Of a stretch of 64,000 nt of DNA, positions 35,217-44,581 are shown piece after piece. The position numbers and the translations under genes are program-made. This DNA comes from Bacillota bacterium (lineage in GTDB: Bacteria; Bacillota; UBA4882; UBA8346). Numbering within the stretch: the first letter of the stretch is position 1; every line of letters begins with the position of its first letter. Location: NCBI GenBank assembly GCA_023426245.1, contig JAFABB010000045.1, positions 1 through 64,000 of the forward strand, in the 5' to 3' direction. The notes beneath the pieces are model-generated. The model saw only the letters and a program-made list of their open reading frames with translations. It was not told the origin of the DNA and ran no database searches.

Positions 35217-35723
35217 CTATTTAAAAAATACCGCCGAATACCAGTTTTGAGTTTCTCCCGGACTTTTAAGAGTTTCAACGGGCAGGTTAAACCGGCGGAC
35301 TGTTTTGAAAACATCAATGCCAACGCTGTGAAAAGCGGGTCTGGCCTTTTTAGGATTGACACAGGGTTTATCCTTTATACCGGCGCATTCATTACATAAA
35401 GCACAATCGCTCAGAGAAAAAGCAAAATAATAACCGTCGGTAAAGGCGCGGCTTTCCAAGGCAAAAGATACTTCTTGGGAAATTTTTTTGTTGGTCGAAT
35501 GGATAATGATTCCCCAAGAATACTCGGAAAAGATTTCCTTATACTCCCATGGCATCAGAGAACCGGGACGGGATGGACAGGTATGGCCTTTGCCCCAGTC
35601 GCTGCAACCAAACATACACTTCAAAATGGTCCGGGAATCGAATACAATATCGGTAATATTAAAAAGAACAGCGTGGTCGGCACCGAGTTGAATCGCCAAA
35701 TCGCAATATTCGTTTGGTTGCAT
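35217..35723 (-). CDS. DUF2284 predicted metal-binding protein
   Basis: 168 residues with about eight cysteines in family positions: KCMFGCSDWGKGHTCPS in the first half and SDCALCNECAGIKDKPCVNPKKARP in the second. Proteins of this kind are predicted to bind iron-sulfur or other metals; no reaction is known. ATG 35723 has AGAGGTG upstream. It is monocistronic and convergent with the ABC operon. Confidence 0.83.
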   Translation of the reverse strand: MQPNEYCDLAIQLGADHAVLFNITDIVFDSRTILKCMFGCSDWGKGHTCPSRPGSLMPWEYKEIFSEYSWGIIIHSTNKKISQEVSFALESRAFTDGYYFAFSLSDCALCNECAGIKDKPCVNPKKARPAFHSVGIDVFKTVRRFNLPVETLKSPGETQNWYSAVFFK

Positions 35724-35846
35724 AACGTCAACACCTCTTAAGATTTTAGTAATTAGATTATAACATGGTGTTGTTCATAAACCGATAAATTTTTCTTGAT
35801 CCGGAATGTAACTTAAGAATTTTAGGAAAGACGATAGAGAAAAAAT

Positions 35847-35874
35847 GTCGGACATACTGAGCCGACTTTTTTTT
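35847..35874 (+). terminator. Orphan terminator-like hairpin
   Basis: GTCGG (35847-35851) pairs with CCGAC (35862-35866), followed by eight T's. No plus-strand gene ends nearby, so it could be an attenuator for the thioredoxin gene at 36054. The rest of 35724-36040 shows no gene. Confidence 0.45.
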
Positions 35875-36053
35875 GTTAGAGTTCCATATTTTTATCGCTA
35901 GAACTGGGCTATTCCATGTTGTGTGACAAGACAAAATTACTTAGACATATTTCATCTTACCAGTTGAAGAATATTATGGAATAAACCATTCTTTTAAAGG
36001 TTGATTGCTGTACATAAAGAGGGTGTTATTTTACATTCAAGGAGGTGGCAAGT

Positions 36054-36371
36054 TTGATTCAATTCGATCAACAAAATTTTCAGAGAGAAGTATTGAGGTC
36101 CAACATGCCTGTATTAGTGGATTTCTGGGCCCCTTGGTGTGGCCCATGTAAAAGGCTTACGCCTTTCATTGATGAGATAGCTGATCAATTTGCAGGTAGA
36201 ATACGGGTCGGAAAGATTAATATTGATGATAATCCGGATTTAACTCAAAAATATAGAATTATGAGCATCCCGACGATTTGTTTATTTAAAAATGGAAAGC
36301 CGGTCAGTCGTTTGGTGGGGTTTCGGACCAAAGATAAAATAATATCCGAGATAAAAAAGCATCTCGGATGA
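36054..36371 (+). CDS. Thioredoxin
   Basis: 105 residues with FWAPWCGPCKRL near residue 27 and the cis-proline region SIPTICLFKNG. A second cytoplasmic thioredoxin for this genome, different from the one at 7210. The GGAGGTGG ribosome site (36041-36048) overlaps a GTG, so TTG 36054 at five bases is the likely start. Single gene, with its own terminator. Confidence 0.93.
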   Translation: MIQFDQQNFQREVLRSNMPVLVDFWAPWCGPCKRLTPFIDEIADQFAGRIRVGKINIDDNPDLTQKYRIMSIPTICLFKNGKPVSRLVGFRTKDKIISEIKKHLG

Positions 36372-36440
36372 AAACCAGTCATGGTATCGCTATTTTTAAG
36401 TTTAATATTATTTTCCAATTTATTGGGATCATAAAACTTA

Positions 36441-36460
36441 AGAGGGAGTTCCCTCTTTTT
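36441..36460 (+). terminator. Terminator of the thioredoxin gene
   Basis: AGAGGG (36441-36446) pairs with CCCTCT (36451-36456), then a T run. It lies about 70 bases after the stop. Confidence 0.75.
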
Positions 36461-36515
36461 TATTGCCTTTTTAGATGATTTGAAACTTAAAATGACTGAA
36501 AATGAACAGAAATAA

Positions 36516-37589
36516 CTAATTCTTGTCAGCGGGTTGCTGCTGATTGATAAAAAGTGTTTGGGTAGGAAGCGCAAAAGAAATACCACGAATTTCCAATTCC
36601 TTTTTTAGATTAAAGTTTATCTCTTGCTGGATATCCATATAACGATTAAAATCGCTATCCAAAATGTAGTAAGCGGTTTCAAATATCAGCGCGAAATCGC
36701 CATATGAAGCAAAATGAGCCCGATCAAAAAGAGTTTCCGGCAAAGTTTCAATGATCTTCCGGACTACCTGTGGAATCTCCCGGAGTTTTTCATTTGGGGT
36801 ATCATAAGTCACCCCAAATTTGAACAGTACTCTTCTTTGTTCCATCCGTTTATAATTCCGCACCCGTGAGCTGGAAAGATCAGTGTTGGAAAATACCAGT
36901 TGTTCTCCTCCCAAACTACGAATTCGTGTGGTTTTAATGCCGATGTGCTCTACAGTGCCCATAAATTCCCCGACAACGATAAAATCTCCTAACTCAAACG
37001 GACGGTCAAAAAATATTGTAAAGTAGTTGAACATATCTCCCAATACAGTTTGGGACGCCAGAGCGACAGCGACGCCTCCGATTCCGAGACCGGTCATCAG
37101 AGCGGTTATTTTTATGCCGATGTTATCCAAGATGATGATGACCGCCAAGGTCCAGATGATTAACTGAATTACCGGCATAATTACTTTTATGAGTTGTTGT
37201 TTTGATAAATCCAGTATTTTTCGTTTGAAAAAGAAGTTCTTGATGCTGTAATCAAAAATGGATAATAAAAGCCTTACCCCGATCACAATGATCAATATTA
37301 ATCCGGCAATATCGAACCATTTATGGAAAATTGGTTTTAGTTGTAGTGTTTGAATACTGATATAGGTAAGTCCAAAATAAACTAATGGCAGCATCCGTTT
37401 TTCAACGATTTTTATGATAAAATCATCTAGCGTAGTTTCGGTTTGTTCAGCCCATTTTTTGAAACGGTTAAAAAAGATTCGTTCCAGGATCCTGATAATA
37501 ATAATCCCCAAAATAATGATAGTTACTGCGATAAGATAATCAGAGACCGTATTGTGAAAGACTGTTTGATGAAGGAATTTGTTTATCAT
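36516..37589 (-). CDS. MscS-family mechanosensitive channel
   Basis: 357 residues. Four or five N-terminal helices precede the pore-lining MscS helix (ALMTGLGIGGVAVALASQTVLGDMFNYFTIFFDRPFELGDFIVVG), then the beta-domain and cytoplasmic cage. Such channels open when membrane tension rises and release solutes. The ATG at 37589 is six bases from AAGGAG; an adjacent TTG at 37592 is less likely. Single gene. Confidence 0.92.
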   Translation of the reverse strand: MINKFLHQTVFHNTVSDYLIAVTIIILGIIIIRILERIFFNRFKKWAEQTETTLDDFIIKIVEKRMLPLVYFGLTYISIQTLQLKPIFHKWFDIAGLILIIVIGVRLLLSIFDYSIKNFFFKRKILDLSKQQLIKVIMPVIQLIIWTLAVIIILDNIGIKITALMTGLGIGGVAVALASQTVLGDMFNYFTIFFDRPFELGDFIVVGEFMGTVEHIGIKTTRIRSLGGEQLVFSNTDLSSSRVRNYKRMEQRRVLFKFGVTYDTPNEKLREIPQVVRKIIETLPETLFDRAHFASYGDFALIFETAYYILDSDFNRYMDIQQEINFNLKKELEIRGISFALPTQTLFINQQQPADKN

Positions 37590-37768
37590 CAAATGCTCCT
37601 TTCTTCCAATAAAGTTTGATTTGTGAATCGGATTCGTAAATCTAAGGATTATTTCTTTTCTTCGCTTCTTTCCGGATTTCCTGCATTAATTTTTTCCAAA
37701 AAATGTGTTCAAGGAATCCAAAAACAAACGCTTCAGGCGGTCAAGCACAGAGAGAATAGGATTATATA

Positions 37769-38659
37769 TCAGAAAAGGCCCATAATCAAAATTCGCCCCC
37801 CAACCAGAAACAAAGCTATAGCCAGACACTGAATAATCAATCTTCCATGAAACTGTTTGGATAGCTTGGCTCCAAGCTGTGCTCCAATAATGGCTCCAAT
37901 CCCAAGCCCGATCGTCTGGTATATTCCCTTTTGCAAAACACCGGTTGCCAAATGGGTCAATGAACCCGATAAAGCCATAATCGATAGAACGAAATGGGAA
38001 GTTGCGGTAGCGATGTGCACTGGAAAGTTCAATAAGTGAACCAGCACCGGTACATGGATAATTCCTCCGCCTATCCCAAGTAGACTTGAGAGATAGCCTA
38101 CACCGATACTTAGAATAACTCCTAGTGCCTTATTGTAGCTGAACAGATAAGAGATACCTTCGGCATCAATCATATGACGACAGGTAAATCCATGACCAGC
38201 CTTGGTTGCTATGATTTCAGGATCGCCTGATGCCGCGGACGGTTGAGAGGAGGCTCTATTCTTTGAAGAATCATGCTGATTATCGGATTTTTTTGAGTCG
38301 GGCCTTATAAATAAGAAAACAGAAACCAGTAATAACAAGACTCCAAAAAGCAAATCAAACCAGCGCCGGGGAATAAAGGTCACATTCCAGGCGCCTAGGA
38401 TTGAGCCCGGAATGGTGGCCAACGCAAACAGCCAGCCGGATTGAAAATCAACCCTTTTCATTTTGGCGTAGGCGGCAGATCCGGATAGAGCATTAAAAAA
38501 TACTACTGCCAGTGAGATACTGGTAATAGTTTCCGGCCTATCATGTGGATAAATTAAGAGTAATACCGGTACCAGGATAAATCCTCCCCCGGCGCCAATC
38601 AAGGTTCCAAAGGTACCTACAAAAAATCCCAGCGGAATTAACCATGCAAAATGTTCCAA
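37769..38659 (-). CDS. TauE/SafE-family anion exporter
   Basis: 296 residues, two repeats of four helices with the family repeats GTLIGAGGGFILVPVLLLIY and SLLGIGGGIIHVPVLVHLLNFP. A hydrophilic loop of about 50 residues (SKKSDNQHDSSKNRASSQPS) separates the halves, longer than usual. Members export sulfite, sulfoacetate or related anions. TTG start 38659 with AAAGGATG upstream. A second putative sulfur-anion exporter (YeiH type) is at 40448. Confidence 0.88.
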   Translation of the reverse strand: MEHFAWLIPLGFFVGTFGTLIGAGGGFILVPVLLLIYPHDRPETITSISLAVVFFNALSGSAAYAKMKRVDFQSGWLFALATIPGSILGAWNVTFIPRRWFDLLFGVLLLLVSVFLFIRPDSKKSDNQHDSSKNRASSQPSAASGDPEIIATKAGHGFTCRHMIDAEGISYLFSYNKALGVILSIGVGYLSSLLGIGGGIIHVPVLVHLLNFPVHIATATSHFVLSIMALSGSLTHLATGVLQKGIYQTIGLGIGAIIGAQLGAKLSKQFHGRLIIQCLAIALFLVGGRILIMGLF

Positions 38660-38827
38660 CTGTTACACATCCTTTAGCTCTTCAAATCTTTTTTAAAAAC
38701 ATCATAACCTATTGTAAAGGCTGTTTAGTATTAAGTAAAATATGAGAATTTTATAATCGTCATAAGTATCCGCTTATGGAAAAAGGATGTTGGCCTCCTG
38801 GCTTTACTAAGGCTTCTTTCAGAAGGG

Positions 38828-38995
38828 ATGATGCTTGTTGACTCCACTGGGCAGGCGAAGGTATACCTGGAGAAGGAGTCGGCTGAACTATCATCCGCTA
38901 TGATGCGCCGGGTTATCCTTTTGATTAACGAAAAAGGATATTTGGTTGTAGGTATGGTTGATTTTTTTACCGGTTCTCATAAAATGCTTGTCTGA
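38828..38995 (+). CDS. Doubtful 55-residue reading frame
   Basis: Reads as a protein-like stretch with helical text (VYLEKESAELSSAMMRRVILLINEKGYLVVGMVDFF). The frame is open upstream to 38747 without a start codon, so it may be the tail of a decayed gene. AGAAGG lies too close to the ATG. The same bases can form stems (GGATGAT with ATCATCC), so a structured RNA is an alternative. No family recognised. Confidence 0.25.
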   Translation: MMLVDSTGQAKVYLEKESAELSSAMMRRVILLINEKGYLVVGMVDFFTGSHKMLV

Positions 38996-39456
38996 AAAGT
39001 GGAATCGTGTTGGAGGGATTTCCCGCTTCCAGTTGATTTTGCAGTGACGAGAAGGAGAACTGTATGGCAAAACTTAGGGAATGGATCAAAGCCGGCTTTA
39101 TTCTAACTGGATTTAGTTACAAATCATCCGATGACCGCAAACCGGGCATTTTACCAGTGGACAAACATCTCCGCCTTTGTGGGGAATCGTTTTGCCGCAA
39201 GATGGACAAACCAGTTTCGTTATTTTATGCTCCATCATATTCACCTTTCAATGGGGTTTCTTAATGATTTATTGTATTTCATGAATATCAAGTTGGTTCC
39301 ATGGAATGAAAGGGATTTCAGGCAAAATTGCTAGATCGCCCCGGAAGGTCTGAGAGAAATCTCTCGGAAATCAAATCGACGTAACAAGGGGAACCTTAGA
39401 AACCGATAAGATTATCCTGAGATCATGTTGAAAAATGCAAATTGTCAAAGAAAGAG
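38996..39456. other. Probably decayed DNA with one short frame
   Basis: A 66-residue frame (39064-39264) begins with a well-placed AAGGAGAACTGT before ATG and reads MAKLREWIKAGFILTGFSYKS, then loses sense. Another frame of the same stretch gives hydrophobic text (FVILCSIIFTFQWGFLMIYC). This looks like a frameshifted small membrane protein. Nothing firm otherwise. Confidence 0.3.
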
Positions 39457-40326
39457 TTAGAGCAGACAACTATCGATCAATTGGCGCAGGGGATTGGTTA
39501 GAAATTTATTGCAATGATAAATAATATGGAATTTGCGTTTAAACTCTATGCCGTCAATTTTGACAATATGCAAATCTCCTTCTGCAACCTCCGTGCTAAC
39601 CAGCATTTGGGAGATTACCGTTACACCGATTCCAGCTATAACGGCATTTTTTATACCTTCCGCATTATTACAAACCCAAGTGGCCTCCCAGGGAATCCCG
39701 TGCGAGTTCATAACGCTGACGAACAGTTCCCGGGTACCGCTTCCATCCTCCCGTACAATAAATGCCAAGCTGGAAAGGTCTTTTTTTTCGACAATTGGCT
39801 TGCTATAAAGGGGGTGCGATTTTCCGCAGACCAAAACCAACTGATCATCCATAAATGGAGTGGCCACGATATTCGGATGGTGGATATTTCCTTCCACCAA
39901 TCCTAAATCCAGATCATTGGTGCAAATTTGATTTTCAATAACACTCGTATTATCGACGACTGCCTTAATCTGGATTTTTGGTTGTAGTCCGGCAAAATTT
40001 TTAGTAATGGTGCTTAATAGGCAAGCACCAACAGTTACACTTGCTCCGATACGAATCCTATGCGTCACCCCGGACCCCCGTAATCTTTCCTCCATCTCAT
40101 AAAATGAAAAAAGAATATGCCGTGCATAATCTTGCAATAACCGGCCGGATTCTGTGATATAGAGCTTTTTCGAGAATCGTTCGAATAAACGGACGTCAAA
40201 TTCGTGTTCGATATTGGCAATGACTTGACTGACCGACGGTTGCGAAATACGGAGCCGTTCGGCTGCTGCCGTAATATTGTTGGTATCACAAACAGCGGAG
40301 AATATCTCCAAATCCCGTAGAGTCAT
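39457..40326 (-). CDS. LysR-family transcriptional regulator
   Basis: 289 residues. The N-terminal winged helix is classic (LRDLEIFSAVCDTNNITAAAERLRISQPSVSQVIANIEHEF), followed by the two-lobe effector domain. It is divergently placed to the YeiH-type exporter (122 bases between starts), the usual layout for a LysR regulator and its target. Effector unknown; YeiE/CysL-like regulators sense sulfur compounds, so a sulfur link is likely. Confidence 0.92.
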   Translation of the reverse strand: MTLRDLEIFSAVCDTNNITAAAERLRISQPSVSQVIANIEHEFDVRLFERFSKKLYITESGRLLQDYARHILFSFYEMEERLRGSGVTHRIRIGASVTVGACLLSTITKNFAGLQPKIQIKAVVDNTSVIENQICTNDLDLGLVEGNIHHPNIVATPFMDDQLVLVCGKSHPLYSKPIVEKKDLSSLAFIVREDGSGTRELFVSVMNSHGIPWEATWVCNNAEGIKNAVIAGIGVTVISQMLVSTEVAEGDLHIVKIDGIEFKRKFHIIYHCNKFLTNPLRQLIDSCLL

Positions 40327-40447
40327 ATGATTACTCCGATATATAGATTTTTGATTATGATGTTAATAACTATAATAGTATTTTACATATATATCCCTAT
40401 CAATTATTATAAACATTGTTCAATTAAATTACAACAGGAGTGAAAAC

Positions 40448-41470
40448 ATGGAACTTCAGACCAATCAATCATCAACCAATGTCAGAACTGTTTTTGGATG
40501 GATACTCATTTTGGTATTGGTCCTTGGCTACATAGCCATTTTGCTTTCCAATTTACCCGGACTTAAAATTGCCGGGCCGATGATCATCGGAATTTTTATC
40601 GGCTTAATCTTAAACCTAATTCTGGGTGTCCGAACAGGCTGGAACCAGGGGCTTGATTTTACGGCTAAGTACTATTTACGGGCCGGTATTATTCTGATGG
40701 GATTCCGTCTTAATATTATGGATATCCTGCACGGTGGTATCCACATTATGCTTGCTGACGTCATTATGATCACCTTTACCCTTTGTGTGATGTTTTATTT
40801 AAGCCGTAAACTTGGTGTGGATGAGCAAATCGGTTTTCTGGTTTCCGTGGGAACGGCAGTCTGCGGCGCTGCTGCGATTATGGCTGCGGCAAGCGTCAAT
40901 AAAGCCAGCAAGGCCAAACAGGGTGTTTGCGTATCCATCGTTGCGATTCTCGGAACTATCTTTGCCACCGGTTATATCTTTCTTACTCCGGTATTACTCC
41001 ATTTCATAAACATGCATCAGCTTAGCGGGATTATCGGAGTATCCCTTGAGGAGATAGCCCATGTTGTGGCAGCCAGTTCGGTACTTCCGGCGGCATATGC
41101 CAATAATGCACTCATCACAAAGCTTGGTCGGGTTATTTTACTTGTACTGGTTATTTTAGTGCTTGATCTGATGATGAACATTGAGGAACGTAAAAAAAAC
41201 GGGGGCCGTGTAAAAGTGCAGTTTCCTGTGTTCGTCCTGGGGTTCCTGGGGGTAAGCGTTCTCAATTCAATGGGAATCATCCCCAAGGCCATGGTCACCG
41301 TATTGCTTTATATCAGCCAGTTACTGCTGGCGGCCTCGATGATCGCCATCGGTCTCAATCTCAAAATAGCTGATTTTCGTAAAGAAGGATTTCGCCCTAT
41401 TCTGCTGGGCATCATCGGATTTGTTTGCATTTTTATTTTGACGCCGTTTTTCCTGTATCTGTTTAAATAA
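40448..41470 (+). CDS. YeiH/UPF0324-family putative sulfate exporter
   Basis: 340 residues, about ten helices. Family text includes KIAGPMIIGIFIGLILNL, YYLRAGIILMGFRLN and VSVGTAVCGAAAIMAAA. Members are predicted inner-membrane anion exporters, commonly beside a LysR regulator, as here. ACAGGAG precedes the ATG. A PyrK-like pseudogene follows 57 bases on. Confidence 0.9.
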   Translation: MELQTNQSSTNVRTVFGWILILVLVLGYIAILLSNLPGLKIAGPMIIGIFIGLILNLILGVRTGWNQGLDFTAKYYLRAGIILMGFRLNIMDILHGGIHIMLADVIMITFTLCVMFYLSRKLGVDEQIGFLVSVGTAVCGAAAIMAAASVNKASKAKQGVCVSIVAILGTIFATGYIFLTPVLLHFINMHQLSGIIGVSLEEIAHVVAASSVLPAAYANNALITKLGRVILLVLVILVLDLMMNIEERKKNGGRVKVQFPVFVLGFLGVSVLNSMGIIPKAMVTVLLYISQLLLAASMIAIGLNLKIADFRKEGFRPILLGIIGFVCIFILTPFFLYLFK

Positions 41471-41526
41471 TAAGGCGCCTGCATGGATAAAACTTAAAAA
41501 TCATTTACCTGAGGAGGGAATATTTA

Positions 41527-41882
41527 ATGAATTCTGTTGAAGGATTGTTTCCAATCATCAAAATCAGTCAGTTGGCAGAGGATCTCTATGATTTATATGT
41601 GCGTTGTTCCCTCCATTGCCAATGAAGCCTAACCCGGCCACTTTGTCCTGATTCGCGTGATGCCCCTGCGCCGGCCCATAGCCGTCTGTGAAACCGACCC
41701 GGATAGCGCGTTCGCTTGCTATTGGGCATCCACAGTGAGGAACCCAAAAACTGGCCCGGCTTCACGAAGATTGCTGGGCTGATCGAATGGGCCCACTCGG
41801 CATTGGATTTCGATTGTTTCCTGGACAAAAATGGTTGGATGGTGGAACCCTCAACGGTATGACACTCGGAGTCAAGAGATGA
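41527..41882 (+). pseudogene. PyrK-like electron-transfer subunit, broken
   Basis: Starts cleanly: GAGGAGGGA before ATG 41527, then IIKISQLAEDLYDLYV, like the N-terminus of the dihydroorotate dehydrogenase electron-transfer subunit. A frameshift near 41603 leads to VPSIANEA, a TAA stop at 41630, then PGHFVLIRVMPLRRPIAVCETDPDS (FAD-binding). A further shift brings MGPLGIGF at 41787, the NAD-side glycine motif. The second half is more GC-rich than its surroundings. No intact PyrD or PyrK is in the window. Confidence 0.6.
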
Positions 41883-42757
41883 AAAAGGGATGGATGGAGG
41901 CATTTTGATAGGGACTAATTGTTCATTGTTATTAATAATATTGAAACTGATGCTGATTTTAATCAAAACGGAGTCACTGCCACTGTAATGACGGAGGACG
42001 GCAGTCAGAGCCCGAAATGTCTGGCAAGCGGCCAATGCCGTAAAAATACCCGTAATCGGTATGAGTTTCAATATATTGTTATAGCAGCTAAAGAAGGTTA
42101 ATTTCATCATAGCGTTTTAAGGTTCGCAAATTGATGACATATGTGAGCTATGAGCTATTCCGAGTAAGGTCCACATTATGGGATGAATGAAGACAAAACA
42201 TTTTCCTCCACCAAATTCCAAGCAGGATTATGAAGCCTGTTAAGGAATATGTTTATTGTTTCATCAGTGACGATACGCGCAGGTTTCGGGGCGGTTCAAG
42301 AACGCCCTTTACCGGTAATTACCTGAGTCAGAAGATTCAAAATTGTTTACGATTCGGTATTTTGGCTCACTATTGATTTTCTTCTTTTTGCCCCTTGTCC
42401 ATGGAAATTTTTCCGCGGACAGTGTGTATGATTCCGGTTTAAAAGTTGCAGAACGATTATCGATTCTTTCTGCGGCTTCAGAATGAAATGCATTTTGATT
42501 CGCACACCGAATCATCATAACTTTTCCCCGGTTCATAATTGTTATTCCCACAAGATTGCTGTTTTCATTGTGATATTGGTAAATATGGGTTGCAGATTTA
42601 CAGTAGGTAACCGGTAAAAATTGAGGCTGTTTGAAGTTTAAGGATTTGTTACTAAACAGGATTCTAGTGGATTTTGTCGAAATATAAAACTCTTCTCAGA
42701 CTAGAGAATTGAACTGCAATGAAATATCAACCGACAATCGTGAAAGAGGAGTATGCA
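41883..42757. other. Long stretch without a supportable gene
   Basis: About 870 bases. Short frames in several directions have no ribosome site or family likeness. A hydrophobic minus-strand stretch near 42000-42110 (LKLIPITGIFTALAACQTFRAL) may be another permease remnant. Together with the PyrK-like wreck it marks a decayed zone. Confidence 0.5.
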
Positions 42758-43951
42758 ATGAACTCAATTGATGAGTTAGGGAAAAAGTTTCAGATCGTCC
42801 CTGTAGGACCACTTGGAATAATTGCATTAGATGGAAGTAAGGAACTTGTAAGTTTAATCAATGATTTTATATTACGACGCCGTTTGGAGTTTATCCAAAA
42901 AAATGCGGATAGCCTCCCTTTTGTAGGTTTTATTCGAGATTCATTCCTCGTTAATTGCAATTGCACCCGTTTTGCAAATGGTGAAGGCAAAGCACAGCTG
43001 TGTGCAACGGTTCGTGGTTACGATATTTATATCATTGCCGACGTTGGTAACTATAACTGTAAATATAATCTTTTCGGGATGGAACACCCCATGAGTCCGG
43101 ATGACCATTTCCAGGACATTAAACGGACAATTGCAGCGATTGCAGGTAAGGCAAAACACCTTACGGTTATTATGCCAATGCTTTACGAGGGACGCCAACA
43201 TAAGAGACAATCCAGGGAGTCGCTGGATTGTGCGATTGCATTGCAAGAGTTAGCTAATTTAGGTGTCGATAATATCATTACTTTTGATGCCCACGATCCA
43301 AGGGTTAATAATGCGGTACCATTAAAAAGTTTTGAGAACCTCCATTCTTCCTATCAAATTATCAAAGCCCTCTTGAATACGGAAAAGGACTTGGAAATTA
43401 ATAAATCCAAGATGTTAGTGGTCAGCCCGGATGAAGGGGCCATGGAACGTGCCCTATATTACGCAAGCATTCTTGGCCTTGATTTAAGTCTTTTTTATAA
43501 AAGACGTGATTACAGTACGATTGTCAACGGTAAGAATCCTATCGTAAAACATGAATTCTTGGGTGATGATGTTACCGGAAAAGATGTGTTGATTATTGAT
43601 GATATGCTGTCATCCGGAGAATCGATTTTAGACATTGCCCGAGAGCTCAAAAAAAGGAAAGCCAACCGGATCTTTATCGCTGTTACTTTTGCGTTATTTA
43701 CCGAAGGAATTGAAGAGTTTGAGGAGTGTTTCAAGCAGGGGATTTTTAACCGGCTTTATGGGACGAACTTGACCTATCGCCGGGAAGAATTGCTTCAAAA
43801 ATCCTGGTATGTGGATGTGAATATGTCGGAGTTTTTAGCCCATTTAATTGATATGCTGAATTTGGATCAATCCATTAGTTCTTTGTTTAATCCTTCGGAA
43901 AAGATTCATAAACTGCTGACTAATTATCGTGCCAAGACGCAACAGCAGTGA
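42758..43951 (+). CDS. prs: Ribose-phosphate pyrophosphokinase, long form
   Basis: 397 residues from ATG 42758, after GAGGAG; an ATG 39 bases earlier has none. The PRPP-binding loop is VLIIDDMLSSGESIL; the catalytic-loop region is FYKRRDYS; the ATP/ribose side shows MPMLYEGRQHKRQSRESLDCAIA. It makes PRPP from ribose 5-phosphate and ATP for nucleotide, histidine and tryptophan synthesis. Usual length is about 315, so some 80 extra residues are present, mostly at the N-terminus and C-terminus. Ends before a 14-bp hairpin. Confidence 0.85.
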   Translation: MNSIDELGKKFQIVPVGPLGIIALDGSKELVSLINDFILRRRLEFIQKNADSLPFVGFIRDSFLVNCNCTRFANGEGKAQLCATVRGYDIYIIADVGNYNCKYNLFGMEHPMSPDDHFQDIKRTIAAIAGKAKHLTVIMPMLYEGRQHKRQSRESLDCAIALQELANLGVDNIITFDAHDPRVNNAVPLKSFENLHSSYQIIKALLNTEKDLEINKSKMLVVSPDEGAMERALYYASILGLDLSLFYKRRDYSTIVNGKNPIVKHEFLGDDVTGKDVLIIDDMLSSGESILDIARELKKRKANRIFIAVTFALFTEGIEEFEECFKQGIFNRLYGTNLTYRREELLQKSWYVDVNMSEFLAHLIDMLNLDQSISSLFNPSEKIHKLLTNYRAKTQQQ

Positions 43952-43974
43952 ATCGAAATATTGCGTGAAGTACT

Positions 43975-44005
43975 AAGTAAGCCACGGCAGGGCCGTGGCT
44001 TACTT
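43975..44005 (+). terminator. 14-bp hairpin after prs
   Basis: AAGTAAGCCACGGC (43975-43988) pairs perfectly with GCCGTGGCTTACTT (43992-44005) across an AGG loop. There is no long T run, so it may end or protect the transcript. Confidence 0.6.
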
Positions 44006-44087
44006 TAACGTATGACGTTAATCCTACAGTTTGGGTCTATACGGTTTTATAAAAACCAATATCCAAATTTCATCGATGTTCAATCGA

Positions 44088-44339
44088 TTAGAATTCACGT
44101 TTGACTTGCTCTAGGCAATTGAAACAAACATTTTTTCCGGAAATCATTTTACCCCCACCCATATCGCCGCATAAAACACAGCCGGGTGTGTACTTTTTTA
44201 GAACAATCGATGTATTTTCTTCATCAATGAAAATTTCCAACGGTTCTTTAATGTCAATATAGAGCTGTTCTCTTGTTTCTTTGGGGATAACAATTCGGCC
44301 TAGGTCATCTAGTTTACGTACAATTCCTGTTGTTTTCAT
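44088..44339 (-). CDS. AbrB/SpoVT-type transition-state regulator with zinc-like tail
   Basis: 83 residues. Residues 1-50 are a SpoVT-AbrB swapped-hairpin DNA-binding domain (MKTTGIVRKLDDLGRIVIPKETREQL). The C-terminal 30 residues carry two CxxC pairs (CVLCGDMGGG and CFNCLEQ), likely a zinc knuckle. AbrB-like proteins control stationary-phase and sporulation genes. Single gene, divergent from the PanE-like gene. Confidence 0.88.
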   Translation of the reverse strand: MKTTGIVRKLDDLGRIVIPKETREQLYIDIKEPLEIFIDEENTSIVLKKYTPGCVLCGDMGGGKMISGKNVCFNCLEQVKREF

Positions 44340-44581
44340 GGACCCTCACTTCTCTTTGTGGATTTTCTTCAAAAAAATAACGCTTTTTACTTTCTTTTTT
44401 TTTAAGTTAAATCCTGCTAATGATTTTTTCGTTAACATTAACTTTAGGTAAAAAAAGCCAGGAATTGTTCATATTTCATAGAAATATAATAAAGATTGCC
44501 TTCTTCACTTCAAATCATACCATTTTTGTAAGCTTTTTAAAGATAATCAAATTAAATTCTTCAAAGGAGGTATATGGGAAA

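Noticed and set aside
41586..42110. Minus-strand 174-residue frame
   Set aside because: It overlaps the PyrK-like pseudogene; no ribosome site; only a short hydrophobic part looks natural.
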